A stretch of 64,000 nucleotides of DNA from Gigantopelta aegis. Taxonomy: Eukaryota; Mollusca; Gastropoda; Neomphalida; Peltospiridae. Under the pieces are notes generated by a model. The model ran no database searches and was not told where the DNA came from. It saw only the letters and a list, made by a program, of their open reading frames with translations. The stretch lies in the NCBI RefSeq assembly GCF_016097555.1, contig NC_054708.1:5080462-5144461 (forward strand), in the 5' to 3' direction. Both the position numbers and the translations under genes were made by a program. This document shows positions 11,491-23,407 of this stretch, piece after piece; within the stretch, counting starts at the first letter, position 1; the number at the start of each line of letters is the position of its first letter.

Positions 11491-11560
11491 AAGTTTGTTT
11501 TGTTTAACGACACCACTAGAGCACATTGATTTATTAATCATTGCCTATTGGATGTCAAAT
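11491..11560 (-). mobile_element. Severely 5'-truncated SINE: T1 tail only
   Basis: Only 70 bp of the tail (TTTAACGACACCACTAGAGC, then TTGGATGTCAAAT on the plus strand) is present, flanked by an exact 13-bp target site duplication TGTAAGTGTAGGG at 11478-11490 and 11561-11573. Confidence 0.85.
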
Positions 11561-11573
11561 TGTAAGTGTAGGG

Positions 11574-12333
11574 CGAATACAGTATAAACAAATAACTTAC
11601 ACCAGTAAAAACACTTGAATGCATGAAATTAGCCATAATTAAATTAGACATTTGAAGTAAAAATGGAGATTTGATTATTACTATAACAACAAATAGTTAA
11701 CAACAACAGATAAAGAGAAAAACTCCTTTTGTTGGTTTGCCTTGTCATTATTGACAATGGAAATAAATTTTAAAAGCTGATGAAAAAAACATTATATTTA
11801 AACAAAACTAAAAATATGTAATCCACTCAGGGGATTCGAACCACAGACTCTCAGTATTTTAATACAATAAGGTTACCTTTATAATAAAGTAAAGTTAAAA
11901 TCAGATAATAAATGTTTTGCCAAGTTGCAGCCAAATATCAGGAGATGATATTACGTATATTTTCATTTCCAATAAAGTCCATTTCAATTTTATTAAAAAA
12001 TGAACTGAAAATGCTGCATTAAAATTACTTCATGTCTAAAAGGAAAAAGGAGCAATTAGAGTCGATTATTTTGAATAGTGACATAGTGTACCGGTACGCA
12101 CTGAAAAAAGCATCCTTCTTTTAGGATAAAGTTTGTAATGTTTAACATAGATATTATGCAATACACTTTGTAGTATACTTACTTGAAATCAAAAGTAGGA
12201 ATAACACTGTTTACTTGTTATTAGGAATAAAGAGTATACAGTAAAACAGATTTAAACCATACAGCTCATAACTGTTCTTCATTTTATTATAAAGTTAACC
12301 TGTAAGTTAGCTCAAATACACAGAATATTTGAT
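11574..12333. other. No gene or recognised repeat
   Basis: AT-rich; nothing supported. Confidence 0.5.
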
Positions 12334-12465
12334 GCTTTTTGTCAAATATGATTTATATCTCATCGAATGAAGTTTGCAATCATATGTAACGAGTCACACT
12401 TTCGCGATGAGTATGATATGACTGCAAACTTCACGAGATGAGATATAAATCTCTGACAAAAAAAA
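12334..12465. repeat. Imperfect palindrome (foldback)
   Basis: The left arm TTTATATCTCATCGAATGAA, then GTTTGCAATCATAT, pairs with TATGACTGCAAACTTCACGA, then GATGAGATATAAA. The loop includes TTTCGCGATGAG. No open frame; likely a foldback MITE. Confidence 0.75.
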
Positions 12466-12548
12466 TGAAATTTTCTATTTATTATATAACTTTGGCAATT
12501 TACCTTTATTTTAAAAATGCCAGCAGAAAAATAGTTCCGGCTTTCTTA

Positions 12549-12665
12549 CAGTGAAGATAACACTTTCTATATGTGACAATAACACATTTTAGAGTGAAAT
12601 AGTGAAATTTTCACTCCAAAATGTGTTATCATTACTGAGTGACTGATAACACTTTTATTTCACTG
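12549..12665. repeat. Imperfect palindrome (foldback)
   Basis: AATAACACATTTTAGAGTGA pairs with TCACTCCAAAATGTGTTAT. Outer bases CAGTGAAG and TTTCACTG also pair. Confidence 0.75.
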
Positions 12666-13040
12666 ATATTTTAAGATATTTCATTAAATGTTATAAATTA
12701 GCAGTATTTTGTACTGCAGAAATCAGCTGATATGATGTATTCAGTAGTGAACTTTCAATATCATCTAAATAAAAATTACTCAGCTAGTAGCTCAAACTCT
12801 CAGTTAACCCAACTAGTACAGAAAATTACCAAAATTGATAATATTCCTACATTACACTGTAATTGTTTTCACCAAATAAAGGTCTTGCTAGAAAAGGTTA
12901 AGAGAGAAACGTTTGTTTTCTTTAACGACACCACTGGAGCACATTGATTAACATAGCTGATATAAAATATTCAGTTGCATAAAATTAATAACATCAAACT
13001 AAGATTTGGCTCACTAGCCCAAACTCCCAATTAAAAGTTA

Positions 13041-13172
13041 AAGTTTGTTTTGTTTAACGACACTACTAGAGCACATTGATTAATTAAACATCAGCTATTG
13101 GATGTCAAATATTTGGAAACCTGCTAAATTTTTCCATTAGCAGCAAGGGATCTTTTATATGCACTTTCCCAT
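13041..13172 (-). mobile_element. 5'-truncated SINE fragment, T1 tail and part of the body
   Basis: On the plus strand it begins AGTTTGTTTTGTTTAACGAC and runs through GCTATTGGATGTCAAATA to CAGCAAGGGATCTTTTATAT; then homology stops. A shorter tail piece lies at about 12911-12950. Confidence 0.85.
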
Positions 13173-13860
13173 ATCAAATATTCAGTTGTATAAAATCAAT
13201 ATCATTTAAATAAAAACTGGCTCAGTACTAATAGTCCAAGCTCCCAATTAACCCAGTACAGAAATGATCAAAATTGATAAGATTCCTATATTACACTGTA
13301 ATATATTTTACAATATAAATGTCATGCTGCAGAAGGTACATTCCTTTACACTATATGCAGGTATATCTTGTTTAATGAAATCAGTTGATATCAAGTATTC
13401 AGTATTAATACACCCAACAGGCACTCATAACGGGGAAAATAAAAATCATAATTTTTCACTGAGAGATTATCATGCACTGGTTTAACATACACTACTATTG
13501 GATGATTTGACGCCAACAAACCAATCACCTTGTCGGTACTAAATATGACATCATCACGATTTGGCTAAGTACACACAATGACATCACATAGTTTAAAGTG
13601 TTTGTGTTTACGTCTTTCTGGCTTCAGTGTTAAACTTGTAATAAAATGGTAATTTATTGCAATTCATTATAGGTTTTTTTTACAGAATATATAGAGCTTT
13701 TGGTTTTGAAAATTATCTGTGAACCGTGAATAAAATACAAAGTGAAAGCAATACCCAGAACAGTAAAAGTAGTTTACGTCATTTCTATATACATGGACAT
13801 GTAGCCGATGTAGCCTATATCGAAAATAAAGGCTTTAAAAAAAATTCAAATAGCTGGGGT

Positions 13861-14540
13861 AATAAACAGAATAACAAACTCGGTACCAGTTATTATCAAA
13901 TTTATGTCCCTCATGAAATAATTTCATGAGGGGCTAAAGCTTGTGACAAGTGAAAATTATTTCATGAGGGGCTAAAGCTTGTGACAAGTGAAAATTATTT
14001 CATGAGGGGCTAAAGCTTGTGACAAGTGAAAATTATTTCATGAGGGGCTAAAGCTTGTGACAAGTGAAAATTATTTCATGAGGGGCTAAAGCTTGTGACA
14101 AGTGAAAATTATTTCATGAGGGGCTAAAGCTTGTGACAAGTGAAAATTATTTCATGAGGGGCTAAAGCTTGTGACAAGTGAAAATTATTTCATGAGGGGC
14201 TAAAGCTCGTGACAAGTGAAAATTATTTCATGAGGGGCTAAAGCTCGTGACAAGTGAAAATTATTTCATGAGGGGCTAAAGCTCGTGACAAGTGAAAATT
14301 ATTTCATGAGGGGCTAAAGCTCGTGACAAGTGAAAATTATTTCATGAGGGGCTAAAGCTTGTGACAAGTGAACAGTATTTCATGAGGGGCTAAAGCTTGT
14401 GACAAGTGAACATTATTTCATGAGGGGCTAAAGCTCGTGACAAGTGAACATTATTTCATGAGGGGCTAAAGCTCGTGACAAGTGAAAATTATTTCACGAG
14501 GGACATAAATCTGATAATAACTGGTAAACTTGTTTATTAT
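13861..14540. repeat. Palindromic element with an array between its arms
   Basis: The left arm (13861-13920) contains ACCAGTTATTATCAAATTTA, then TGTCCCTCATGAAAT. Its reverse complement, with few changes, forms the right arm (14488-14540). The element at 28125-28263 shares TTTATGTCCCTCA, AATAATTT and GCTAAAGCTTGTGACA, so they are one family. Confidence 0.8.
13915..14500. repeat. 38-bp tandem repeat, about 15 units
   Basis: The unit is ATTATTTCATGAGGGGCTAA, then AGCTTGTGACAAGTGAAA. Near-identical copies differ mainly by CTTG/CTCG and AAAATT/AACATT. The array lies entirely between the arms of the palindrome. Confidence 0.95.
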
Positions 14541-14940
14541 CTTTTATGTATACCATAACATCAATATTATTTAAATAAAAATTGGCTTAGTAGCCTACAG
14601 TAACTCCCAATTATGGTCCAGTACAGGAAGTGATTAACATTAAAAAACATTTTCACAATATAAATGCTGCTCCAAAATGAAATGTCCTTTACCCTGTATG
14701 TAGGTATATCTTACCTAATGAAATCAGCTGATATCAAATATTCAGTAGTGTAAAATCAATATCATCTAAATACAAACTGGCTCACAGCCAAATTTTCACT
14801 TAACTCAGTAGAGAAAATAATAAAAATTGATAACATACCTGTATTTTGCTGTACTATTTGTTTGACCACAATATAAATGTGTTGTTCCAAACTGTAGTCC
14901 TTCACCCTGTGTGTAGGTATATCCTACCTACCGCACACCT

Positions 14941-16030
14941 TTTGTATACAATCACATACACCAAGGCAAGCCGATGTGATTGGCTGGCTCAAGGCAACGG
15001 GAGCTACTGGCTGCAGTTACACCTGTAAACCAAGGCGGCTCATTGAAAAGACTTGGTCACATGATGAGTCTTTGACTCGCCCTCCACTCATGCATGAGAG
15101 CAAGTGTGAGCGGTAAACAAGCGTGGCCCACAAACAGCTCAGGATGGTCTTGTTGTCGAACCACATATGACAGACATATATATATGAACTGAAACTCAAT
15201 TCTTAAATAAGGAGGCCAGTTACCTTGAGTGAACTCAATTTAACAGCTGGAAACAAAAGTATTGAACAATATATAAACATACCGGTATATGATAAATATG
15301 TCAGCATTGGGGTTTTGGGGTTTTTTTTGTTTGTTTGTTTGTTTTGCGGGGAGGGTTCATTTGTTTGAAAAATTCATTTTTTTTTTTTGCTTTAAATTTT
15401 TTTTTTATTAAAATTTGTTCTATTTTTGAATTTTGAAATGTTGGTGATTACGTATATCAGGGTTTTTTGTTTTTTGTTTAGTTGTTATTTTTACGGGTGA
15501 AAGTACTAATTTAAAAAGTTAAGAAAAAAAAAAGTGTTTTAATATTGAAAATAGAAATTACAACAACTTTATAATTTTTTAAAAGTTATATTTTAATTTC
15601 AGACATTAATCTTTTTTTTATTATTTGACAGTCTGGTAACTAATATATTAGTTATGATAAACAATGATTTTGTTTTTTTAATTTAATGTTTTTGTTTTCA
15701 ATCTACCTGTAAATGTAGTCTAAAACTTATTAATAAAATAAAATGTTATTGGAAGACAAAAATGCTTGAAATTCCTTAGCAAAACCTTACATTTTCATGT
15801 AATTGATATATTAATTAACTTGTATTATTGAAAATGTTGCTCAAACCAGGTTATTGCCACTGATGCAGAACATCCGACAATACAGTGATGTTCATCTGGG
15901 CCTTCACAGCAGATATATAAACACTCAGCAAGAACTTTAAAACATTTAGTTTAGTTTATCTGTCTGTCTGTCTATCATTAGATCAATCTATCTATCTGTC
16001 TGTCTTATATGTCATTCATTAGATCTTTCT
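14941..16030. other. No gene; T-rich low-complexity DNA
   Basis: Long T and TTTG runs around 15310-15700. No supported frame. Confidence 0.5.
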
Positions 16031-16036
16031 ATCTAC

Positions 16037-16254
<218 letters not shown>

Positions 16255-16260
<6 letters not shown>

Positions 16261-16535
16261 AGCTATTTATTTAATATCCTGAAAATCTGACATAATTTTT
16301 CTTCTTCTTTTAATTGGCCCAACAAGAATATTAAGAAATAACTTCTATCTATCTATGTAGCTATTTATTTATTAGATATCCTGAAAATATGACATAATTT
16401 GTTTTCTTCTTTTAATTGGCCAAGCAAGAACATTAAAAATAACTTTAACTCATTATTTATTTATTTATTTATTTATTTGATATCCTGAAAATCTGATGTA
16501 ATTTGTTTTCTTCTTTTAATTTGTTTTGACATTTC
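16255..16535. repeat. ~105-bp tandem repeat, 3 units
   Basis: Each unit has a TTTA or TCTA run, then GATATCCTGAAAATCTGA and TTTTCTTCTTTTAATTGGCC. Confidence 0.75.
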
Positions 16536-17064
16536 AATTTGGAGTCTTACTAAATAGGTTTCCTGTTTGTTCGGAAGTAATCCATAAACATGCATGGTGC
16601 ATCATTACATGTCACTAAAATAGGGAACAAAGGAAAAAAGAAAAACTGCAAAGAAGAAAAAAAGAAAACAGGTTTTATACAAGACCTAAATGAATAATGA
16701 TTTGTGAACCTGAACAGACAGTGAATCAGTCCTCTGTGATTCCGGTTCTACAGCCCTTGTAGTCGTTTGTTAATGGGACATCTCAGTGAATTCCCGTTCT
16801 CAGGTGAGTAATCAACACACAGAAAATAAAAACTACACATCCATCTTGCAAGATGTGCATGTCACAGCAATCAGAATAATTAACTGAAAAAAAAAATGAA
16901 AAAAAAATCCAACTTTCATATTATATTTTTATGCAGGATTAATATTGAAAATGTTTAACATACACAATGTTGTTGAATAATAATAAAAATTACTTTAAAA
17001 AGTATTATTAAACTTTAATGTGGAGAGAAGGGGAAAGAGGACTATTAAATGACATTGAGGATGT
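16536..17064. other. No gene or recognised repeat
   Basis: Nothing supported. Confidence 0.5.
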
Positions 17065-17385
17065 TTTGGAGTGAAGCTCAGTGGTAGATTGCTTGCTCAC
17101 CTAAGGTGCAACTGTTTGTAAGATGGAACATCCTCTTGGGACTCTTTTCCATGTTCTACATGGAGCTCCACAATGGGTATATTAAAACTTGTGGTATGTG
17201 CTGTTTGATGGGGAAAGTCTAATATAAAAAAGGTTGTTTTCTGCTAATTTGTAGGAGAAGACTATACAGTGGCAGTGGGTTTCCTCTTTATCTGACCTAA
17301 GTGTTATGATAGTGATATGGTAGACACGATACAACCATCATTTAAAATGTGCCGATGGGTTATATATATTTGTCTTTCCTTTTTT
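17065..17385 (+). mobile_element. Diverged tRNA-derived SINE (H1-like)
   Basis: It has an A-box-like AAGCTCAGTGGTAGATTGCT, a body with TGTGGTATGTGCTGTTTGAT, and GTGGGTTTCCTCTTTATCTG near the end. The B box is not clear and the copy looks old. Confidence 0.6.
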
Positions 17386-17664
17386 CCTATTATAATTAAG
17401 TTACAGTGATTTAATATAATATTATTTGTAAAACAGAGACTGGACAAGCATGACAGTAAAAACTCGCCAGACAGGTAAAAATTACTTTTTTTTATTTTCA
17501 GTAATTTAAGATTTTAATAGACATATTTCCTACAGATACAACTGCAGATTCCACTTGGGTTTGTTACAAACAGCAGCACATACCATGGGATTTACCATAT
17601 ACTACTCATAGCACACTGGTTTGGACCAAAATACTACTATATGTATTTATTTTTAATATTAATA

Positions 17665-19275
17665 TATACTACTCAAAAGAATTTAAGGGTCAAAAATTTA
17701 TAACCAAATAAGTTTCAGAGTGTATTAGATTGATGATGTAAACTACACCAATTTTTTTATTTATTGTTCCATATTTACAAAAAAAACACAAATAAACATC
17801 ACTGTATACAAGAAAGTCACATGACATGCTGTCAAAATTGAAGGTTGTCAAACATGGATTTTACACATTAGAACATTCGTTTAATAGTGTGTGAATCCAC
17901 CCCTGGCGCGAATACACTCGACACATCGTTGCCTCATGCTGTTGATCAGACGTCTGAAGAACTCTTGGGGAATGGCCTGCCACTCTGCCATAAGAAGTTG
18001 ACCCAGATCATGAAGGTTGGCCGGAGGGGCATGGTTATCCCGAACTCTCCTGCCTAATTCGTCCCAGGCGTGCTCTATTGGGGCCAAGTCAGGTGAATAT
18101 GCTGGCCAATCCATCCTGGCGATACCTTGTTGTCTGAGAAAGTCTGTTACCACCCTGGCGCGGTGGGGTCTGGCATTGTCATCCTGCAGAACTGCCCCGC
18201 CGCCAATCTGCTGAAGGCCTGGGAGAACCAACGGCCGGATAATCTCATTCAGATAGCAGATTCCATTCAGATTGCCATCCACCACATAGAGGGGGGGTCC
18301 TGTGGTGGATAGAGATGCCGCCCCACACCATGACGCTGCCACCACCGAACCGGTGACGTTGTCTAACGTTAACGTCAGCGAAGCGCTCCCCAGGACGTCT
18401 GTAGACATGAACCCGACCGTTGTTGAACTGGAGACTAAACATGGACTCATCAGTGAACATCACTCGACCCCACTGAACACGTTGCCACTGCAGATGAAGC
18501 GTGCACCAGTGATGTCTGGCCGTTCTGTGACATGGTAGGAGTGGTGGTCGAACAGCCTGGCGACGGCAGCGTAGATTATTGGCTCTCAGACGATTGCGTA
18601 TGGTTTGATCAGACACTCGAGTTCCAGTCGCAGTCCGCAGATTGTCATGTAATCGGCGTGCAGTGGTTGTGCATTGACGTAGAGCCATATTGGTGATGTA
18701 GCGGTCCTCTCTATTTGTAGTGCTTCGGGGTCTTCCCGAACGTGGACGATTTCGAACAGAATTCGTTGCTTGGTACCGTTGCCATAGTCGGCCAACGACA
18801 CTCTGACTGACACCAAGTCTCAGAGCAACATTTCTTTGCGTATTGCCATCCTGAAGCCAAGCAATAGCCCTTCCTCGATCTTCGATAGTCAGTTGAAGTC
18901 GTACCATTGTCAAATTTGGAGTGTGCACCATACACGAACGCAAGCTCCAATTATACGGAAATTCAGCATTGGGAACATGGAATACATATGCAAAGCGTGC
19001 AAATGAAGCACTTTGTGAAAAAGCAAGTTATGGGCACTTAGCAGACCTTTCGCTTTCGCCCTAATTTACGTGCAAATGTAAGCATGTTTTCGCCATTAGA
19101 ACTAGTCGACAGTGTCAATGACAGTGGATTTTAATTCATTTATGGGTTGCTTAGACCCACTTTCGTCAAAATGGAACAATACCATGCGTGACATTATGGT
19201 CTAGCTAATATAATTGACATTCAGAAAATAATGTCGAAAATATCGTCTGACCCTTAAATTCTTTTGAGTAGTATA
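17665..19275 (-). mobile_element. Tc1-like DNA transposon
   Basis: Perfect 28-bp terminal inverted repeats are at 17665-17692 and 19248-19275 (core ACTCAAAAGAATTTAAGGGT). They enclose a single transposase gene on the minus strand. The flanks are TA-rich, as expected for TA target sites; the exact TA pair is ambiguous. The length of 1.6 kb is normal for the family. Confidence 0.95.
17881..18943 (-). pseudogene. Tc1-like transposase, DD34E type, one frameshift
   Basis: The enzyme cuts and pastes the element at TA sites. The N-terminal part (18943 downward) has a paired-like helix-turn-helix region with QRNVALRLGVSQSVVGRLWQ and the GRPRSTT basic linker. The catalytic residues are D in MFTDESMFSL, D in LQDDNARPHRA and E in SPDLAPIEHAWDELGRR, the last two spaced as in DD34E. 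The frame is open from 18943 to 18245, and then the C-terminal part continues in a different frame (from about 18300 to the stop at 17881). The switch lies at a run of seven G at 18293-18299 on the plus strand, consistent with a single base change in that run. Otherwise all domains are present, so the copy is young. Confidence 0.93.
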
Positions 19276-19321
19276 TAAATATAAATGTCTCTTAAACCAT
19301 AGCTGCAAGTATTAGGAAAAA

Positions 19322-19455
19322 TGTAGTGGGTTTCCTCTATATATAATGACTATACGTGTCAGAAGTACAAAATGTTTGACATCCAGTAGCCGATGATCAA
19401 GTAATCAATGATGTGCTTTAGTGGTGTAGTTAAACAAAGCAAACAAACTTTTTGA
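19322..19455 (+). mobile_element. 5'-truncated SINE, T1 tail
   Basis: GTGGGTTTCCTCTATATATA, then TTTGACATCCAGTAGCCGAT, then GTTAAACAAAGCAAAC at the 3' end. Confidence 0.8.
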
Positions 19456-20075
19456 CATATCAATTAAATATTTTTTGGCAGAAAACATCATAGACACAGC
19501 TCCTTTAAAATTCAGTCTAGATCATCACAATAGAGCAGGGTATACCTCCTATTTATTCTCACACAGCAGGCTAGACACTGTCCCAGTAACCCACATGAGT
19601 AATAACCTATTCCTGAAACTGTCATTATGTTAGAGTCACGAGGTAGATTTCTAAACACAATTCATGTACCCATTATCCACTGGCCGTACGTACCAGTCAG
19701 TGAACAGAACGGTACACATGATCCTTCAAATATGTCGGATATGTACATAACAAAATATACCTTGCATGACCATAGGAAAAATACTTGGAAATAACAAAAC
19801 AACCTACTTGCTGCGACACTGTGTATAAAATCACCTGTCAATAAAGGACAAATATGTTTATCTTGCATCTAATCCATCTAATACAAAGGGTATGCTTTGT
19901 AAAAAAAAAATAAGGAAAAAAGTACCCATACCAAAGCATATATTTTGACCAAAAATATGTAAATTTTAATTGGGTATACATCTCAGTTTCGGTACATTTA
20001 ACTTATAGTCATGTTTTAAACAATACTGTCCAGTGCCATTATTAGAAGAAATGAAAACCGACTATCATTCAACAT
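19456..20075. other. No gene or recognised repeat
   Basis: Nothing supported. Confidence 0.5.
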
Positions 20076-20079
20076 TCGA

Positions 20080-20232
20080 TCAGGTTTCTGAGTTCAGCAA
20101 TAAGGTTACAGTAATACGCATGGCACTTTCTATGACATATACGGTCATATTTCACGGTGTTCAGCATTCGATCAGGTTTATGAGTTCAGCAATAAGGTTA
20201 TAGTAATACCCATGGCACTTTCTATGACATAT
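20080..20232. repeat. Two diverged relatives of the 79-bp satellite
   Basis: Both contain CATTCGATCAGGTTT, GAGTTCAGCAATAAGGTTA and CATGGCACTTTCTATGACAT. A third related piece is at 20979-21040 and a fourth at about 23760-23820; these may represent the pre-amplification form. Confidence 0.7.
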
Positions 20233-20237
20233 ATAGC

Positions 20238-20373
20238 ATACTAAACGAGCTTGCCTCTCATTCCATTTTTATGAAACAAGTGGACAGTTTTGGTATCTGA
20301 CAAGCGAAAGCAAGTCAGATACCAACACTGTTCACGAGTTTCATAAAAATAGTATGACAGGCAAGCTTAGTAT
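20238..20373. repeat. Palindrome (foldback)
   Basis: Arms ATACTAAACGAGCTTGCC and GGCAAGCTTAGTAT, then CATTTTTATGAAACAAGTGG against CACGAGTTTCATAAAAATAG, then TTGGTATCTGAC against GTCAGATACCAA. The loop is AAGCGAAAGCAA. Confidence 0.85.
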
Positions 20374-20975
20374 TTTATTTATTACAAACCAACTGCAAAC
20401 AAACTGCAACGCAAAAATTATAAGCAGATGTCGAGACCTACTACACATTATTTTTCTATGAATTGGGTCAGCAAGTGATCTACGTCACACGTAAATGTAA
20501 ATGACATCACAGCTAGTCAGCAATGAGGCATCATGAAAGTAGTATTGACTAGATGTGATGCTGAAATTTTATAAATAAGGCCGTTAAATAAGAGTAGCAG
20601 GTCGACATCGTTTTGGCTTTGTACACAACAGCCTAGGCTCAAATATAACGGCCTATCTTATTGCAATTTAAATTGATGGCCATGCACACTTTTAAATTAC
20701 ACTATTTTGTACAAACACAGTTAGACATGTTAATAATCTCTCAACAATACATTTTCAACAGCAATTTTGCATTCAATATTTTCTAGAGTTTGGAAAAAGG
20801 ACTCATCATGTACCCAGTGTATTTGATTAAAGTGAGATGCAAAGTGATGTCGTTTGAATACCAATGTAATTCAAAGAAAACAAATTACCCCGCCAGTCTG
20901 CATGTGCCAATATTACACTAGTTAGATAGTGAGTAATTGTTATAACATGAGTAATATCTTACACTGGTGTGTAAT
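20374..20975. other. No gene or recognised repeat
   Basis: Nothing supported. Confidence 0.5.
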
Positions 20976-20984
20976 AAACGGTCA

Positions 20985-23405
20985 TATTTCACGGTGTTCA
21001 ACATTCGATCAGGCTTCAGACTTCAGCAATAAGGTTATACAATACCCATGGCACTTTGTATGGCATACGTCATACTTCATCATCTTATCTGGTTTCTGAG
21101 TTCAGCAATAATACCCATGGCACTTTGTATGGCATACGTCATACTTCATCATCTTATCTGGTTTCTGAGTTCAGCAATAAGGTTATACAATACCCATGGC
21201 ACTTTGTATAGCATACTTCATACTTCATCATCTTATCTGGTTTCTGAGTTCAGCAATAAGGTTATACAATACCCATGGCACTGTGTATGGCATACTTCAT
21301 ACTTCATCATCTTATCTGGTTTCTGACTTCAGCAATAAGGTTATACAATACCCATGGCACTTTGTATGGCATACTTCATACTTCATCATCTTATCTGGTT
21401 TCTGAGTTCAGCAATAAGGTTATACAATACCCATGGCACTTTGTATGGCATACTTCATACTTCATCATCTTATCTGGTTTCTGAGTTCAGCAATAAGGTT
21501 ATACAATACCCATGGCACTGTGTATGGCATACTTCATACTTCATCATCTTATCTGGTTTCTGACTTCAGCAATAAGGTTATACAATACCCATGGCACTTT
21601 GTATGGCATACTTCATACTTCATCATCTTATCTGGTTTCTGAGTTCAGCAATAATACCCATGGCACTTTGTATGGCATACTTCATACTTCATCATCTTAT
21701 CTGGTTTCTGAGTTCAGCAATAATACCCATGGCACTTTGTATGGCATACTTCATCATCTTATCTGGTTTCTGAGTTCAGCAATAATACCCATGGCACTTT
21801 GTATGGCATACTTCATACTTCATCATCTTATCTGGTTTCTGACTTCAGCAATAAGGTTATACAATACCCATGGCACTTTGTATGGCATACTTCATACTTC
21901 ATCATCTTATCTGGTTTCTGAGTTCAGCAATAATACCCATGGCACTTTGTATGGCATACTTCATACTTCATCATCTTATCTGGTTTCTGAGTTCAGCAAT
22001 AATACCCATGGCACTTTGTATGGCATACTTCATCATCTTATCTGGTTTCTGAGTTCAGCAATAATACCCATGGCACTTTGTATGGCATACTTCAAACTTC
22101 ATCATCGTATCTGGTTTCTGAGTTCAGCAATAATACCCATGGCACTTTGTATGGTATACTTCATACTTCATCATCTTATCTGGTTTCTGAGTTCAGCAAT
22201 AAGGTTATACAATACCCATGGCACTTTGTATGGCATACTTCATACTTCATCATCTTATCTGGTTCGGAGTTCAGCAATAAGGTTATACAATACCCATGGC
22301 ACTTTGTATGGCATACTTCATACTTCATCATCTTATCTGGTTTCTGAGTTCAGCAATAAGGTTATACAATACCCATGGCACTTTGTATGGCATACTTCAT
22401 ACTTCATCATCTTATCTGGTTTCTGACTTCAGCAATAATACTCATGGCACTTTGTATGGCATACTTCATACTTCATCATCTTATCTGGTTTGACCGGCCT
22501 CGGTGGCGTCGTGGCAGGCCATCGGTCTACAGGCTGGTAGGTACTGGGTTCGGATCCCAGTCGAGGCATGGGATTTTTAATCCAGATACCGACTCCAAAC
22601 CTTGAGTGAGTGCTCCGCAAGGCTCAATGGGTAGGTGTAAACCACTTGCACCGACCAGTGATCCATAACTGGTTCAACAAAGGCCATGGTTTGTGCTATC
22701 CTGCCTGTGGGAAGTGCAAATAAAAGATCCCTTGCTGCCAATCGGAAGAGTAGCCCATGTAGTGGCGACAGCGGGTTTCCTCTCAAAATCTGTGTGGTCC
22801 TTAACCATATGTCTGACGCCATATAACCGTAAATAAAATGTGTTGAGTGCATCATTAAATAAAACACTTCTTTCTTATCTGGTTTCTGAGTTCAGCAATA
22901 ATACCCATGGCACTTTGTATGGCATACATCATACTTCATCATCTTATCTGGTTTCTGAGTTCAGCAATAATACCCATGGCACTTTGTATGGCATACTTCA
23001 TACTTCATCATCTTATCTGGTTTCTGAGTTCAGCAATAAGGTTATACAATACCCATGGCACTTTGTATGGCATACTTCATACTTCATCATCTTATTTGGT
23101 TTTTGAGTTCAGCAATAAGGTTATACAATACCCATGGCACTGTGTATGGCATACTTCATACTTCATACTCTTATCTGGTTTCTGACTTCAGCAATAAGGT
23201 TATACAATACCCATGGCACTTTGTATGGCATACTTCATACTTCATCATCTTATCTGGTTTCTGAGTTCAGCAATAATACCCATGGCACTTTGTATGGCAT
23301 ACTTCATCATCTTATCTGGTTTCTGAGTTCAGCAATAATACCCATGGCACTTTGTATGGCATACTTCATACTTCATCATCTTATCTGGTTTCTGAGTTCA
23401 GCAAT
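20985..23405. repeat. 79-bp satellite with shorter variants, about 27 units
   Basis: The full unit contains GGTTATACAATACCCATGGC, ACTTTGTATGGCATACTTCA and TTATCTGGTTTCTGAGTTCA. Variants of about 69 and 59 bp lack AAGGTTATAC or one CATACTT step. A SINE at 22492-22872 interrupts the array. Open frames here are by-products of the repeat. Confidence 0.95.
22492..22872 (+). mobile_element. tRNA-derived SINE (H2, T2) inserted in the satellite
   Basis: The head has GGCCTCGGTGGCGTCGTGGC and the B box GGGTTCGGATCCC. The tail is GTGCATCATTAAATAAAAC. The target site duplication TCTTATCTGGTTT comes from the satellite unit and flanks it at 22479-22491 and 22873-22885, so it inserted after the array formed. 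Confidence 0.95.
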
Positions 23406-23407
23406 TA

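Larger units (their letters stand above)
12720..14940. repeat. Diverged ~210-bp repeat series, at least four copies
   Basis: Copies near 12725, 13190, 14555 and 14740 share AATCAATATCATCTAAATA, then AAATTGATAA, then a GCAGGTATATCTT-like stretch and GAAATCAGCTGATATCA. The series is broken by SINE tail pieces (about 12907-12950 and 13041-13172) and by the palindrome with its array at 13861-14540. Confidence 0.65.

Noticed and set aside
13915..14500. Regular 38-bp repeats considered as a CRISPR array
   Set aside because: Units are contiguous with no unique spacers, and the genome is eukaryotic.
20985..23405. Many overlapping 60-300-codon frames starting MALCMAY
   Set aside because: All are read-through of the 79-bp satellite; frames shift with each unit and there is no domain.
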